The notes under the pieces are model-generated. The model searched no databases, was not told where the DNA came from, and was given only the letters and a program-made list of their open reading frames with translations. A stretch of 64,000 nt of DNA from contig CAVQMU010000002.1 in NCBI GenBank assembly GCA_963713695.1, positions 620,001 to 684,000 of the forward strand, given 5' to 3'. A program made the position numbers and the translations under genes. The DNA comes from Rhodoblastus sp963713695. Lineage in GTDB: Bacteria > Pseudomonadota > Alphaproteobacteria > Rhizobiales > Beijerinckiaceae. This document shows positions 49,491 to 59,096 of this stretch, piece by piece; the first letter of the stretch is position 1, and each line of letters opens with the position of its first letter.

Positions 49491-52400
49491 AGCCCTTGCG
49501 CAGGTGGACGCCCGCATCGCTGGCCTTGAGCACAAGCTGCATCGCGGCGCGCGCGACAGCGTCCGGCCGCTACAGGGCATGATTTCCTCGGTCAATGACC
49601 GGCTCGCGGAGATCGAAACGCGCCTGCAGGGCAGGGAGAATGGCGCCGAGCGTTCCTCCGCCCGCGCGGAACGTCCGGTCGAAAGCAGAGGTCCTGGCCG
49701 TGTTGAGGGATCGCCCGACGAAGCCGTGGTGCGCCAGCTCGACGCCCGCCTCTCTGGCATTCTCTCGCGCATCGAAAAGGCTGAGGCCACGCCGCCCGGC
49801 GAGGCGCGCGACGAGCAATTCACGCGCCTGGAGCGCCGTTTCGATGCGTTGATGGCGCGTCTCGACCGCCAGGGCCCGCGCCTCGCGTCCGTCGAGTCAA
49901 CGCCGTCGACTGGCCCCCGCCGCGCGCTCGACGGCGCCATTTCCGAAATTTCCGCCCGCCAGCGCGACCTCGAATCTGGCTCGACCTTGAAAAGCCGACA
50001 GTTCGCGCCGCCCCTCGCGGGGCCGCCCCTGGCTGCGCTGCTGGACGAGCGTTTCGACGCCCTGGCGAAAAAACTCGACCGCGTCGCCGAAAAAGCCGCG
50101 GCGCCCGCGCCCGCGCCCATCTCGCCGCCGCTTTCCGCGCTGCCCTTGGCCGCGCTGCTTGACGAGCGCTTCGAAGCGCTGGCGAAAAAGCTCGAGCGCC
50201 CATCCGCTGCTGTCGCGCCTGCCGAGGACGGCCGGATCGACCGCCTGCAGCATGGCATTGAATCGCTTTCCGGCCGCCTCGAGGAAATGCGGCGCGAATT
50301 TTCCGCCGGCGCCGCTGCCCGGGTCGCCAACGAAAGCGCCCCCGGCGTCGAAATGGCGCTTCGCGAACTGAGCCAGCGCGTCGAGGCGGTCCTGTCGGCG
50401 CCTTCCGCCGTTGGGCCGGCTGAACTCGAAAAATTGCGCGCCGAACTCGCCGTTATGAGCCAGGCCCTGGCCGATGTGGCCCCGCGCGGCGCCGTCGCCG
50501 GCGTCGAAACCGCCCTGCGCGATCTCGGCCGCCGAGTCGAGCAGGCGCAGGACGCCATGCTGCGCTCCGAGACGTCGCAGCGCTCCTCGGGCGCGGGAAT
50601 CGAAAAGGCCCTGTCCGACCTGACCGGCCGCGTCGACGCCGCTCTGTCTTCCTCTTCCAGCTCGGCGCCTGTCGACATTGACGATCTGCGCGCCGAACTC
50701 GCTTCGATGAACCGCACGCTTTCCGACGTTGCGCCGCGCGGCGCGGTGGCGGGGATCGAGAGCGCCATGCGCGAACTCGCCAATCGTGTCGAAATGGCGC
50801 ACGACGCCATGCTGCGCGCCTCAGAGGCGCGTGGCCAGCCTACGTCCTCCACCGAAATCGAGGCGCTGGCCCGCCAGGTTGCGGCCATGAGCCGAGCGCT
50901 GGAGGATGTCGCCCCGCGCAGCCAGATGGCCTCGCTGGAGAGTGCGGTGCAGGCGCTCGGCGAGCGGATCGAACAATCGCGCGGCGAAGGCCTGCGCGAC
51001 AATGTGCTGGCCCCCATCGAATCGCTGGCCGACGAATTGCGCCGCGCCTTGAAGGAAGCAGGCGCTTCCGCCAATTTCGACGGCGTCTCCAGGCAATTGC
51101 ACGACCTCGAGGCTCGTATCGACGAGTTGCGCCATTCAGGCGGCGCTGACCGCGCGGATTTCCTCAGGGCCTGCGACCAGTCGGACGCTTTGCGCGCCAT
51201 GATCGCCCAGGCCGTCGAGCGCATGGCGCCGATGGAGCGGATTGAGCGCCAGGTGGCCGAATTGTCAGAAAGGCTCGAGGCCGTGGCGCGAGAGACCCGG
51301 GAAGCAGGCCGCGCGCAGGAAGTCGGGCTGGCGCAGAGCGCCGCCGGCTGGCGTGGCCTTGAAGTCCGCCTCGATGACATTGCTTCGCGTATCGATCGGG
51401 TTTCCACAAGTGGGCCGATCGAAAGGCCCGGCTTCGACGATTCGCGCTTCGATGACCTCTCCCAACGTCTCGATTTCATACATCAGGCCCTGGCGACACG
51501 CAGCGAAAACGCCGCTGAGGGGGCCTCTGCCAGCGTGACAGCTTCGACGATTTCCCCGTCGCTCGAGCCGCTGCTGCGATCGTTGGCGGAAAAAATCGAC
51601 ACGGCCATGGCGCCGCAGGCCGATTCCCGGGCGCTGGAAGCGCTCGAGCGTCAGATGGCGCAAGTGACGGCAAAGCTGGAGCGCGGCGATTCGGGATCTG
51701 GCGCCAACCTTGAACGCGCCATCGAAGATATTGCGAAGCGCCTCGACGCTTCCCGCGAAACCGAGCGCGAGGCGACGCGCCAGGCTTTTCGCGAGGCGCT
51801 GGCCGGATTGCCGGAGGCGACGCGGGGCGAAGACGCGGCGCGTGAAATCGCGGAACTCCGCGAAAAGCACGACGCCTCCGACCGTCGCGCTCAACAAACC
51901 CTTACCGCCGTGCACGAGACGCTTGAAAAAGTCGTCGATCGGCTCGCCATGCTCGAAGACGACGTGGCGGCAAAACATCCCGCCGCTCCTTCCGCGGCCC
52001 ATTCCGCGCGGGGCGCCGCCGAGCCGCAGTCGGTTCGCGCAAAGCCGGCTTCCGCCAACCCGGCCCCCGCCGCTCCCGTTGTCCGTCCCAAGGCGCCGCC
52101 TGTCGAGTTCGACGGCGCCCATTTCCTGGTCGAGCCCGGCGCGGTGCGCCCAGTCGAACGCGCGCCGATCGCGGGTTACGGAACGCTTGCTGACGAGTTT
52201 TCCGAGCAAGACCTCGACGATGAATCGGCGGAAGCTTCGGTGATCACCCTGTCGCGTGAGGATGAGGCCGCGCTGAAAGCCAAGCCGACGCAGGCCAATT
52301 ACATCGAGGTGGCGCGGCGCGCGCTCGCCGCCCGCGCCGTGGCCGAGGCCGCCGAAAAGGCGGCGGAAGCCGAAAGGCAGAAGAATCCAAAAAACAGCGG

Positions 52401-53466
52401 CGAAGCCGACCAGGCGGCTTTCGTCCGCCCCTTGGCGGCGGGCGAGAGGCCGGCGGGGCGACGCCTGCCGGCCCTGCTGCTGATGGCCGGCACGGTGCTG
52501 GCGCTTGGCGCTTATCAGGCCTATCGCATTTTCGACAATCCAACCCCGCCGATGCAATCGGTGGCCGAACCGCACGTCGACGCCGCGCAGCCCCTGCCGC
52601 CTCAGCCGTCGGCCGCTGCGCCGCAGCCGGACGCCGCTGCGCCGTCGCCGTCGACGCCCGCGGGAGCAGCCTCGGCGCCTGACGCCGCCCCTGTGGCCAA
52701 GCCGGCCAAGGGCGCAAGCCTCCTCGTCGATCCGCTCGCCGTCGGCGCCATTGCGCCGCGCGTCAACAGCATGGCCGCGATCCAGGCCGGCGCGCAGTTC
52801 GTCAGCGTCAAGGACCTTGCCGAAAAGGGCGATGCCGCGGCGCAATACGACATGGGCGCCCGCTTCTTCGAGGGCCGCGGCGTCGCGCGCGATCCCGCTG
52901 CGGCGATTGGCTGGTTCGAAAAGGCCGCCGATCAGGGCCTGGCCCAGGCGCAGTACAGGCTCGGCGCCATCTACGAAAAGGGCGCCGGCGCGCCGCGCGA
53001 TGCGCGGAAGGCGCGCGACTGGTACGAGAAATCCGCGCTGCTCGGCAATATCCGCGCCATGCATAATCTGGCGGTGATCGAGGCCGAGGGCGTTGAGGGC
53101 AAGCCCGATTATGCCGCCGCGGCCCAATGGTTCCACCGCGCCGCCGACTACGGCGTGCGTGACAGCCAGTATAATCTGGCTATTCTCTACGCCCGCGGCA
53201 TGGGCGTCGCGCAGAACATGTCGATGAGCTATGTCTGGTTCGCCCTTGCGGCGAAGCAGGGCGACGACGACGCCGCGAAAAAGCGCGACGAGATCGCGGG
53301 CCGCCTCGACGCGGCGACGCTCGAAGGCGCGAAAAAGCAGGTCGAGGACTTTCACGCCCGCGTCGCGCCTGTGTCCGCCAATGCGGCGCCCGCCGTCTCG
53401 GCCGGTCCCGCCGCTGGTTTTGCGCCGGCCGCCGGGAAACCCGCGGGGTCGAAGGCGACCCTCTGA
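49447..53466 (+). CDS. PodJL-like coiled-coil and Sel1-repeat membrane protein
   Basis: The 1339-aa product has a very long coiled-coil region (about 1-870) with internal repeats of the type DVAPRGAVAGVETALRDLGRRV. One transmembrane helix follows at about 1005-1025 (LPALLLMAGTVLALGAYQAY), then a Pro/Ala-rich stretch, and four Sel1 units at about 1130-1270 (GDAAAQYDMGARFFEGRGVA, AQAQYRLGAIYEKGAGAP). This layout matches the polar localisation factor PodJ and its relatives, which place a cytoplasmic coiled coil at the pole and Sel1 repeats in the periplasm. The true N-terminus is probably the upstream reading frame. Confidence 0.85.
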   Translation: MSPISLNSAESDRAEALAQVDARIAGLEHKLHRGARDSVRPLQGMISSVNDRLAEIETRLQGRENGAERSSARAERPVESRGPGRVEGSPDEAVVRQLDARLSGILSRIEKAEATPPGEARDEQFTRLERRFDALMARLDRQGPRLASVESTPSTGPRRALDGAISEISARQRDLESGSTLKSRQFAPPLAGPPLAALLDERFDALAKKLDRVAEKAAAPAPAPISPPLSALPLAALLDERFEALAKKLERPSAAVAPAEDGRIDRLQHGIESLSGRLEEMRREFSAGAAARVANESAPGVEMALRELSQRVEAVLSAPSAVGPAELEKLRAELAVMSQALADVAPRGAVAGVETALRDLGRRVEQAQDAMLRSETSQRSSGAGIEKALSDLTGRVDAALSSSSSSAPVDIDDLRAELASMNRTLSDVAPRGAVAGIESAMRELANRVEMAHDAMLRASEARGQPTSSTEIEALARQVAAMSRALEDVAPRSQMASLESAVQALGERIEQSRGEGLRDNVLAPIESLADELRRALKEAGASANFDGVSRQLHDLEARIDELRHSGGADRADFLRACDQSDALRAMIAQAVERMAPMERIERQVAELSERLEAVARETREAGRAQEVGLAQSAAGWRGLEVRLDDIASRIDRVSTSGPIERPGFDDSRFDDLSQRLDFIHQALATRSENAAEGASASVTASTISPSLEPLLRSLAEKIDTAMAPQADSRALEALERQMAQVTAKLERGDSGSGANLERAIEDIAKRLDASRETEREATRQAFREALAGLPEATRGEDAAREIAELREKHDASDRRAQQTLTAVHETLEKVVDRLAMLEDDVAAKHPAAPSAAHSARGAAEPQSVRAKPASANPAPAAPVVRPKAPPVEFDGAHFLVEPGAVRPVERAPIAGYGTLADEFSEQDLDDESAEASVITLSREDEAALKAKPTQANYIEVARRALAARAVAEAAEKAAEAERQKNPKNSGEADQAAFVRPLAAGERPAGRRLPALLLMAGTVLALGAYQAYRIFDNPTPPMQSVAEPHVDAAQPLPPQPSAAAPQPDAAAPSPSTPAGAASAPDAAPVAKPAKGASLLVDPLAVGAIAPRVNSMAAIQAGAQFVSVKDLAEKGDAAAQYDMGARFFEGRGVARDPAAAIGWFEKAADQGLAQAQYRLGAIYEKGAGAPRDARKARDWYEKSALLGNIRAMHNLAVIEAEGVEGKPDYAAAAQWFHRAADYGVRDSQYNLAILYARGMGVAQNMSMSYVWFALAAKQGDDDAAKKRDEIAGRLDAATLEGAKKQVEDFHARVAPVSANAAPAVSAGPAAGFAPAAGKPAGSKATL

Positions 53467-53483
53467 AGTTTCTACGCTGAATA

Positions 53484-53522
53484 AAAGCGGCGCTCCCCCG
53501 GGGGAAGCGCCGCTTTGTTTTT
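53484..53522. terminator. Strong bidirectional terminator
   Basis: An 11-bp stem aaagcggcgct/agcgccgcttt (53484-53494 and 53506-53516) extends through cccccgggg and is followed by tgttttt. It lies between the convergent PodJL-like and murA genes and can terminate both. Confidence 0.8.
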
Positions 53523-53557
53523 CAGGACTGCGAACCGAGGCCCGACTGTTGAAAACC

Positions 53558-54853
53558 TCAGCCGCCCGAGGAAATGCGGGTGATGTCGGCGCCGCAGCGG
53601 CTAAGCTTGCGCTCCAGCGCTTCAAAACCGCGATCGAGATGATAGACGCGCTGCACCATGCTTTCGCCTTCGGCGGCGAGCGCGGCGATCACCAGCGAGA
53701 CAGAGGCGCGCAGGTCGGTAGCCATGACCGGCGCGCCCTTGAGCCTTTCGACACCCTCGACAATGGCGCTGTCGCCATCGAGTCTTATATGCGCGCCGAA
53801 GCGGGAGAGCTCGGCGACATGCATGAAACGGTTTTCGAAAATGGTTTCGGTGATTCGCGACACGCCCTTGGCGCGGGTCATCAGCGCCATGAACTGCGCC
53901 TGAAGATCGGTCGGAAAGCCGGGAAAAGGCTGGGTCTCGACATTGACGGGCTGGATGTCGCCGCCCTTGCGGCAGATGCGCAGGCCCTTTTCGTAGGTTT
54001 CGACAGTTGTGCCGGTCTGGGCGAGCACGTCGAGCGCGGCTTGCAGATGTTCGGACTTGGCGCCTTCGAGCAACACGTCGCCGCCGGTCATGGCCACAGC
54101 CATGGCGTAGGTGCCGGTCTCGATACGATCGGGCTGGACGCGGTGCTTGGCGCCGTTGAGGCGGGCGACGCCCTCGATCTGCACCGTGGACTGGCCGGCG
54201 CCGGTGATTTTCGCGCCCATCTTGTTGAGGAGATCGGCGAGGTCGACCACTTCCGGCTCGCGCGCCGCATTGTGTAGGACAGTCGCGCCTTTGGCCAGGG
54301 CGGCGGCCATCAGCGCGACATGCGTGCCGCCGACGGTCACCTTGGGAAATGTGATTTCCGCGCCCTGCAGGCCTTTGGCCGCCTTGGCGATGACATAGCC
54401 GTTTTCGATCTCGACGGTGGCGCCGAGCTTTTCGATGGCCATGAGCAAGAGATCGACCGGGCGCGTGCCGATGGCGCAGCCGCCAGGCAGCGAAACCTTG
54501 GCCTCGCCGCAACGGGCGAGCAGCGGCGCCAGCACCCAGAAGCTGGCGCGCATGCGCGAGACGAGTTCATAGGGCGCGGTCGTGTCGACGATTTCGCGGG
54601 CGGTCATGTGGACGGTCTGTCCCGCGTCCTGTTCCTCGCCCTGTCGGCGACCGTCGATCGAATAGTCGACGCCGTGGTTGGAGAGGATGCGCACCAGCAG
54701 GCTCACGTCGGCGAGGCGAGGCAGATTTTCCAGCGTGACCGTGCGATCGGTGAGGAGCGAGGCGATCATCAGCGGCAAAGCCGCGTTCTTGGCCCCGGAT
54801 ATCGGAATAATACCGTTCAGCGGCTTCCCGCCGACAATGCGTATGCGATCCAT
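53558..54853 (-). CDS. murA: UDP-N-acetylglucosamine 1-carboxyvinyltransferase
   Basis: The 431-aa enzyme commits UDP-GlcNAc to peptidoglycan synthesis. It begins MDRIRIVGGKPLNGIIPISG and keeps the catalytic Cys in SLPGGCAIGTRPVDLLL, which is the fosfomycin target. Other conserved parts are TFPKVTVGGTHVALMAAALA and TQPFPGFPTDLQAQFMAL. Length is normal. Confidence 0.97.
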   Translation of the reverse strand: MDRIRIVGGKPLNGIIPISGAKNAALPLMIASLLTDRTVTLENLPRLADVSLLVRILSNHGVDYSIDGRRQGEEQDAGQTVHMTAREIVDTTAPYELVSRMRASFWVLAPLLARCGEAKVSLPGGCAIGTRPVDLLLMAIEKLGATVEIENGYVIAKAAKGLQGAEITFPKVTVGGTHVALMAAALAKGATVLHNAAREPEVVDLADLLNKMGAKITGAGQSTVQIEGVARLNGAKHRVQPDRIETGTYAMAVAMTGGDVLLEGAKSEHLQAALDVLAQTGTTVETYEKGLRICRKGGDIQPVNVETQPFPGFPTDLQAQFMALMTRAKGVSRITETIFENRFMHVAELSRFGAHIRLDGDSAIVEGVERLKGAPVMATDLRASVSLVIAALAAEGESMVQRVYHLDRGFEALERKLSRCGADITRISSGG

Positions 54854-54976
54854 CGTTGTTCCTGTGGCCCGGCGATTCGTGCGCGCCTTGGCTGATCTGC
54901 TGTTTCCGGAAATGTTTTTGCCGCCGCCTGCGCCTTTGCTGTTGCCGGCGGCTGCGTCATATAGCCTTAAAGCGCT

Positions 54977-55156
54977 TCAAGAGCCAGCTTCGCCGTTCGG
55001 CTCCGCCTTGCGCTTGCGGATCTGTGCCTTGCGCCGTCGCAGGTTTTCCCGCAGCGCCTCAGCAAGCCGCTGCTTTTCCGCGACTTTGTGCGCCGAGGGG
55101 GCCGTGCCGCCCTTTTCGCGCGAAGATTGGGGGAAGGGGAGCTTTTTCTCGTCCAT
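54977..55156 (-). CDS. Small basic conserved protein
   Basis: The 59-aa product begins MDEKKLPFPQSSREKGGTAP and ends in a highly basic helix, LAEALRENLRRRKAQIRKRK. Similar short proteins with 'ALRENLRRRKAQ' are, as I recall, common next to murA in Rhizobiales; their function is unknown. The start at 55156 is chosen over longer versions because the upstream residues look non-coding. Confidence 0.72.
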   Translation of the reverse strand: MDEKKLPFPQSSREKGGTAPSAHKVAEKQRLAEALRENLRRRKAQIRKRKAEPNGEAGS

Positions 55157-55322
55157 GGGGCTCAACACTCTGGGATCGGCGCCGGTTCTAGACGGGAACG
55201 GTTTTAGGGACAAGCTTTTGCACGGGAGGAGGGCGCGGGGAAACTGAGACTTGCCATACCCGCCGCGCTGTGGCAGAAACCGCGCGCCTTGATGCGCCGA
55301 TTGAGCGCGATTCAAAACATCA

Positions 55323-55397
<75 letters not shown>

Positions 55398-55665
55398 TCA
55401 AAAAACACCGCAAAATCCTGGGCCGGAAGTGGCCGGCCGCCAAACCGCGCGGCCCTCCTTGTCGAAGACGTCCAGCGGCGTCTCGAGCCACGGCGGCCGA
55501 TTCCGTTGCAAGGATCGCGAGAGTTTGCGCGCCCAAGCCGACGGGCGCTTCCGGTCTGGCCGAGGGGCGCAACGGAAACGTGGCAAGGGAAGTTGAAGCG
55601 ATTACGATCGACAAGCTGCAGCGATTTGCCATTCAGCCGATATGGAACGGAGAGGAGACAACGCC

Positions 55666-56538
55666 ATGGACATCGGATTCATAGGTCTCGGCCAGATGGG
55701 CGGCGCCATCGCGCGCAATCTCGTCAAGGCCGGTCACAACGTTGCGGTCTGGAACCGCAGCGTCGACAAGACCGGGCCGCTGGTCGAGGCCGGCGCGCGG
55801 CTGGCCGCGACGCCGGCCGACGCGGCGGCGGGAAGGATCGTATTCACAATGCTGGCGAATGATGCGGCGGTCGAAAGAGTCGTATTCGGTGAGGACGGCG
55901 TTCTTGCTTCGCCTAGCCGCCCTATTCATGTCTCCATGAGCACGATCGGCGTGGCGCTCGCCGAACGGTTGACCGAGGCGCATTCGGCTGCGGGTGGCGG
56001 CTATGTGTCGGCGCCGGTCTTCGGTCGGCCCGTCGCCGCCGAGGCCGCCAAGCTCGCCGTGGTCGCGGCCGGCGACGAAAAGACGCTCGCCGTCTGCGAT
56101 CCCCTGTTCGCGGCGGTTGGCCAGCGCACGTTCAAGGTCGGCGCGACGCCGAAAATGGCCAATGTGATCAAGCTGTGCGGGAATTTCATGATTATGGCGG
56201 CCATCGAATCCCTGGCCGAGGCGATGACGCTTGCCGCCAAAAACGGGGTCGACAAGGCGGTGTTGCTGGATGTCTTGACGAACACATTGTTCGGCGCGCC
56301 GGTTTACCAGACCTATGGCGACATCCTGCTGCACGAGCGTTTCGAACCTCCCGGTTTCGCCGCGCCGCTCGGCTTGAAAGACATGAACCTCGCGGACGCC
56401 GCCGCGCTCGCGTCTGGCGTCTCGATGCCTTTCCTCGGCGTCTTGCGGGGCCAGTTGGTGACGCTGGTCGCGCGGCATGGCGAAGCGATTGACTGGTCGG
56501 CCCTGGCGAAGGTCGTGGCTGAAAACAGCGGGCTTTGA
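55666..56538 (+). CDS. 3-hydroxyisobutyrate dehydrogenase-like NAD(P)-binding reductase
   Basis: The 290-aa protein begins MDIGFIGLGQMGGAIARNLV with the Rossmann GxGxMG motif. It has VFTMLANDAAVERVV, a substrate-binding SMSTIGVALAERL segment, the glycine-rich GGGYVSAPVFGRP and the catalytic Lys region ANVIKLCGNFMI. These features define the beta-hydroxyacid dehydrogenase family, and the GLYR/glyoxylate-reductase-like branch is possible. The exact substrate is not predictable. The start has gagaggaga upstream. Confidence 0.9.
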   Translation: MDIGFIGLGQMGGAIARNLVKAGHNVAVWNRSVDKTGPLVEAGARLAATPADAAAGRIVFTMLANDAAVERVVFGEDGVLASPSRPIHVSMSTIGVALAERLTEAHSAAGGGYVSAPVFGRPVAAEAAKLAVVAAGDEKTLAVCDPLFAAVGQRTFKVGATPKMANVIKLCGNFMIMAAIESLAEAMTLAAKNGVDKAVLLDVLTNTLFGAPVYQTYGDILLHERFEPPGFAAPLGLKDMNLADAAALASGVSMPFLGVLRGQLVTLVARHGEAIDWSALAKVVAENSGL

Positions 56539-56553
56539 CGCCGAGGGGCTCGA

Positions 56554-56742
56554 TCAGCCCCCGCATCCGCCGCCGCAGCCTCCCCCGCATCCACAGCCGC
56601 CGCCACAACCGGAGCCGCCGCCACAACCGGAGCCGCCTCCGCATCCGCATCCGCAGCCGCCGCCTCCGCCGCCGCATCCCCCGCCGCAAGATGACCCCGA
56701 GCCGCATCGAGCGGCGCGCGCAAATCGCAAATAGTCAATCAA
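56554..56742 (-). CDS. Possible Cys/Gly-rich peptide in a low-complexity tract
   Basis: On the minus strand a TTG-started frame encodes 62 residues. After LRFARAARCGSGSSC they are almost only Gly and Cys, in units such as GGGSGCGGGSGCGGGCGCGG. On the plus strand the same DNA reads as a Pro/His/Gln tract (PPQPEPPPQPEPPPHPHP) without its own start. Wobble variation falls at the same positions for both frames, so it cannot decide between them. No ribosome-binding site is obvious. An imperfect 18-bp tandem unit (ccgccgccacaaccggag) repeats inside. Whether any of it is translated is unknown. Confidence 0.3.
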   Translation of the reverse strand: MIDYLRFARAARCGSGSSCGGGCGGGGGGCGCGCGGGSGCGGGSGCGGGCGCGGGCGGGCGG

Positions 56743-56768
56743 TTTTATCGACTTACATTTTTTAATGC

Positions 56769-57590
56769 CTACCGCCCGGAATACCAGGGCTTGGCCCAGG
56801 TCTTGAGTTGCAGTCTCGCCGCGGGCGGCCAGTTCTGGATGTCCGGCCGCACGACGATTTTCTTGTTTTCAGCTTTCCAGGCCACAAAAACCTTTCGCTC
56901 GGAACTGTCGGCGATGACGAGCGCGCCGGTTTCATCGCCCATGTGAGGGACCATGGCGGTGCCGACGAAATTGTCGTTGTCGAACGCGCCTGAGCCCGTG
57001 CCGTCGATGATCCGGACGGCCTCGTCGAAGTCCTTGCCGAGCAGCTCGCGCAGCTGGGCGCCTATGTCGGCGAAATCGAAAAGGTCGGCGGGATGGCTGA
57101 TCTTGCTGGCGCGGAGATCGCTCCAGCTCTTGCCGGGATCTGGCCGGAAGGCCTGCTTTTCCTCGGGTCCAAGTCCGCCGGCAGGCGCCCAGGCCCAGCT
57201 TGCCCCCGCCTGCGACGGGCTCGCCTTGATGAAGAAATGGATGCCCTTGCCGTCAAGCTCTTGCTCCACGAAGCGGCAATCGCCGATCGGGCCTTCGACG
57301 CGGACTGGCCTGTCTTTCGGAAAGGAGATGATGAATTTCGTCGCATCGCAGATCGTTCCGCCCTCCGAAAGCGATCCGACGACGACGCCGACGCCGTCGA
57401 TGGCGCGCGCATCCTCGATCGTGATCCTGGAGGCGGTCTCGACGATCTTTCCGTCGACAGCAAGTTTCTGGTCGTCGCCGGCCTCGCCGGAAATGACGAG
57501 ATCATGTCCGTAATATCTGGCGGACTCGGCGTCAGCGGGCGCCGCCGCTGCAAGGGGCAGGATGAAGGCGAGAAGAATTCGCGCGCGCAT
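56769..57590 (-). CDS. Secreted protein of unknown function
   Basis: The 273-aa product starts MRARILLAFILPLAAAAPADAES, a clear signal peptide. The mature part begins ARYYGHDLVISGEAGDD and contains CDATKFIISFP and GDCRFVEQELDGKGIHF, with two cysteines. The C-terminal half (GALVIADSSERKVFVAWKAE) is charged. I do not recognise a family. It is a single gene on the minus strand. Confidence 0.8.
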   Translation of the reverse strand: MRARILLAFILPLAAAAPADAESARYYGHDLVISGEAGDDQKLAVDGKIVETASRITIEDARAIDGVGVVVGSLSEGGTICDATKFIISFPKDRPVRVEGPIGDCRFVEQELDGKGIHFFIKASPSQAGASWAWAPAGGLGPEEKQAFRPDPGKSWSDLRASKISHPADLFDFADIGAQLRELLGKDFDEAVRIIDGTGSGAFDNDNFVGTAMVPHMGDETGALVIADSSERKVFVAWKAENKKIVVRPDIQNWPPAARLQLKTWAKPWYSGR

Positions 57591-57967
57591 GGCGAGAAAA
57601 CCGGTTCGATCTTTACGAAGTTCGAGCAACTTAACCGATGTGCGCTTTGTTAGGGAATGGGGAGGGTTTGCCGATGGCGGGCGTTTCCTATAATTTGACC
57701 GGATCGGTTGCAATTTCTACCATATCGATATAGGTAGGCGCCCATCGGATTGCCGAGGCTGAGGCTGCGCAGCCCTTGTCATTCCTCGCTAGCGCGCTTA
57801 CGTCCAAAGAGCCGTAGCGGCGAATGGGCTCCGAGTTAAGCGCGCGCCGCGATTTCGTCGGCGATGGAAATTGCGGCGTCCCGTGGCCTGATGGGTCGCG
57901 TCGTGGCGTTGTTCAAGCCGCCGGGGGCGGCGATATTGCAGCCTTTGATGTTTGGAGACGGATCAAG

Positions 57968-58810
57968 ATGAGCGACGCCGCCGAGAACGAAGCCGTACTG
58001 GCCCCGGCCGCCGAGGCCGTTCCCAAGAAAAAGGGCGGCGGCGCTTTCAATCGCGAGACCGTGCTCGAAGTCCAGCATTACACCGACCGCCTGTTCCGCT
58101 TCCGCACGACGCGCGATTCCGCCTTTCGTTTCGTCAATGGCCAGTTCGCGATGATCGGCCTCGAATTCGAGGGCAAGCCGCTGCTGCGCGCCTACAGCAT
58201 GGCCAGCGCCAATTACGAGGACGATCTCGAATTCTTCTCGATCAAAGTGCCGGATGGCCCGCTGACCTCGAAACTCCAGCATCTCAAGGTCGGCGACCAG
58301 GTCCTCGTCGGCCGCAAGCCGACGGGCACGCTGGTGCAGCCCAATCTTCTGCCGGGCAAGCGCCTCTACATGCTCTCGACGGGTACGGGCATCGCCCCCT
58401 TTTCGAGCATCATCAAGGACCCCGAGGTTTATGACCTCTATGACCATCTGATCCTGATCCACGGCTGTCGCGAAGTGGCCGAATTGCAATATGGCCTCGA
58501 TATCGTCGCCGCCGCCAAGGAGAACGAGTTCTTCGGCGAGATCGTGCAGGAAAAGCTGATCCATTATCCCACCGTGACGCGCGAAGCCTATGCGCATCAG
58601 GGCCGCATCACCGACCTGATTGAATCCGGCAAGCTTTTTGCCGATATCGGCCAACCGCCGCTCAACCCGCTTGAGGACCGCGTCATGCTGTGCGGCAGTC
58701 CCGGCATGTTGAAGGACCTCGTTCGCATGCTCGAGGAGCGCGGTTTCCGCGAGGGCTCGAGCGGCGACCCCGCGTCCTATGTCATCGAAAAGGCCTTTGT
58801 CGAAACCTGA
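57968..58810 (+). CDS. fpr: Ferredoxin--NADP+ reductase
   Basis: The 280-aa flavoenzyme has the FAD-binding RAYSMASANYEDDLEFFSI region and NADP-binding LYMLSTGTGIAPFSSIIKDPEVY. It ends ASYVIEKAFVET, in line with the bacterial-type FNR subfamily whose C-terminus varies. It exchanges electrons between NADPH and ferredoxin or flavodoxin. The ATG at 57968 gives MSDAAENEAV, about 25 residues longer at the N-terminus than E. coli Fpr. Confidence 0.95.
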   Translation: MSDAAENEAVLAPAAEAVPKKKGGGAFNRETVLEVQHYTDRLFRFRTTRDSAFRFVNGQFAMIGLEFEGKPLLRAYSMASANYEDDLEFFSIKVPDGPLTSKLQHLKVGDQVLVGRKPTGTLVQPNLLPGKRLYMLSTGTGIAPFSSIIKDPEVYDLYDHLILIHGCREVAELQYGLDIVAAAKENEFFGEIVQEKLIHYPTVTREAYAHQGRITDLIESGKLFADIGQPPLNPLEDRVMLCGSPGMLKDLVRMLEERGFREGSSGDPASYVIEKAFVET

Positions 58811-58839
58811 CGGCTCGACAATTTTCAGGCGAATTTGCG

Positions 58840-58886
58840 CGCGAGCGCTTCGGTCCGCAGGGAACCGGGGCGCTCGCGTTTCCTTT
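58840..58886 (+). terminator. Rho-independent terminator after fpr
   Basis: A 9-bp stem CGCGAGCGC/GCGCTCGCG (58840-58848 and 58870-58878) is followed by tttcctttt. Confidence 0.7.
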
Positions 58887-59096
58887 TGTGCTAAAAACAA
58901 AGGGTTTCTCGGGGTGTTATAGTAAAAAATAGCCTAATGCAATCAACTGCAAGCAATATATTATCTATCTAAATTTGATTTGTGGCATTTATGCGGTTTT
59001 CTTATTGCAAAGAGCGGTCTCTGTCGTAATCTATGCTCAGTTCTCAAGCGTATTGGATGTCTTGAAGGAACGTTAATACAGCAAGGATTGCGTCAT

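Noticed and set aside
49311..51479. A 722-aa Ser/Arg-rich frame antisense to the PodJL-like gene
   Set aside because: It is a compositional shadow of a GC-rich coiled-coil gene with no motifs.
56477..56734. Proline-rich tail as a C-terminal extension of the 3-hydroxyisobutyrate dehydrogenase-like protein
   Set aside because: The dehydrogenase ends normally at its own stop (56536-56538) with a family-typical C-terminus; the Pro-rich frame is different and has no start of its own.
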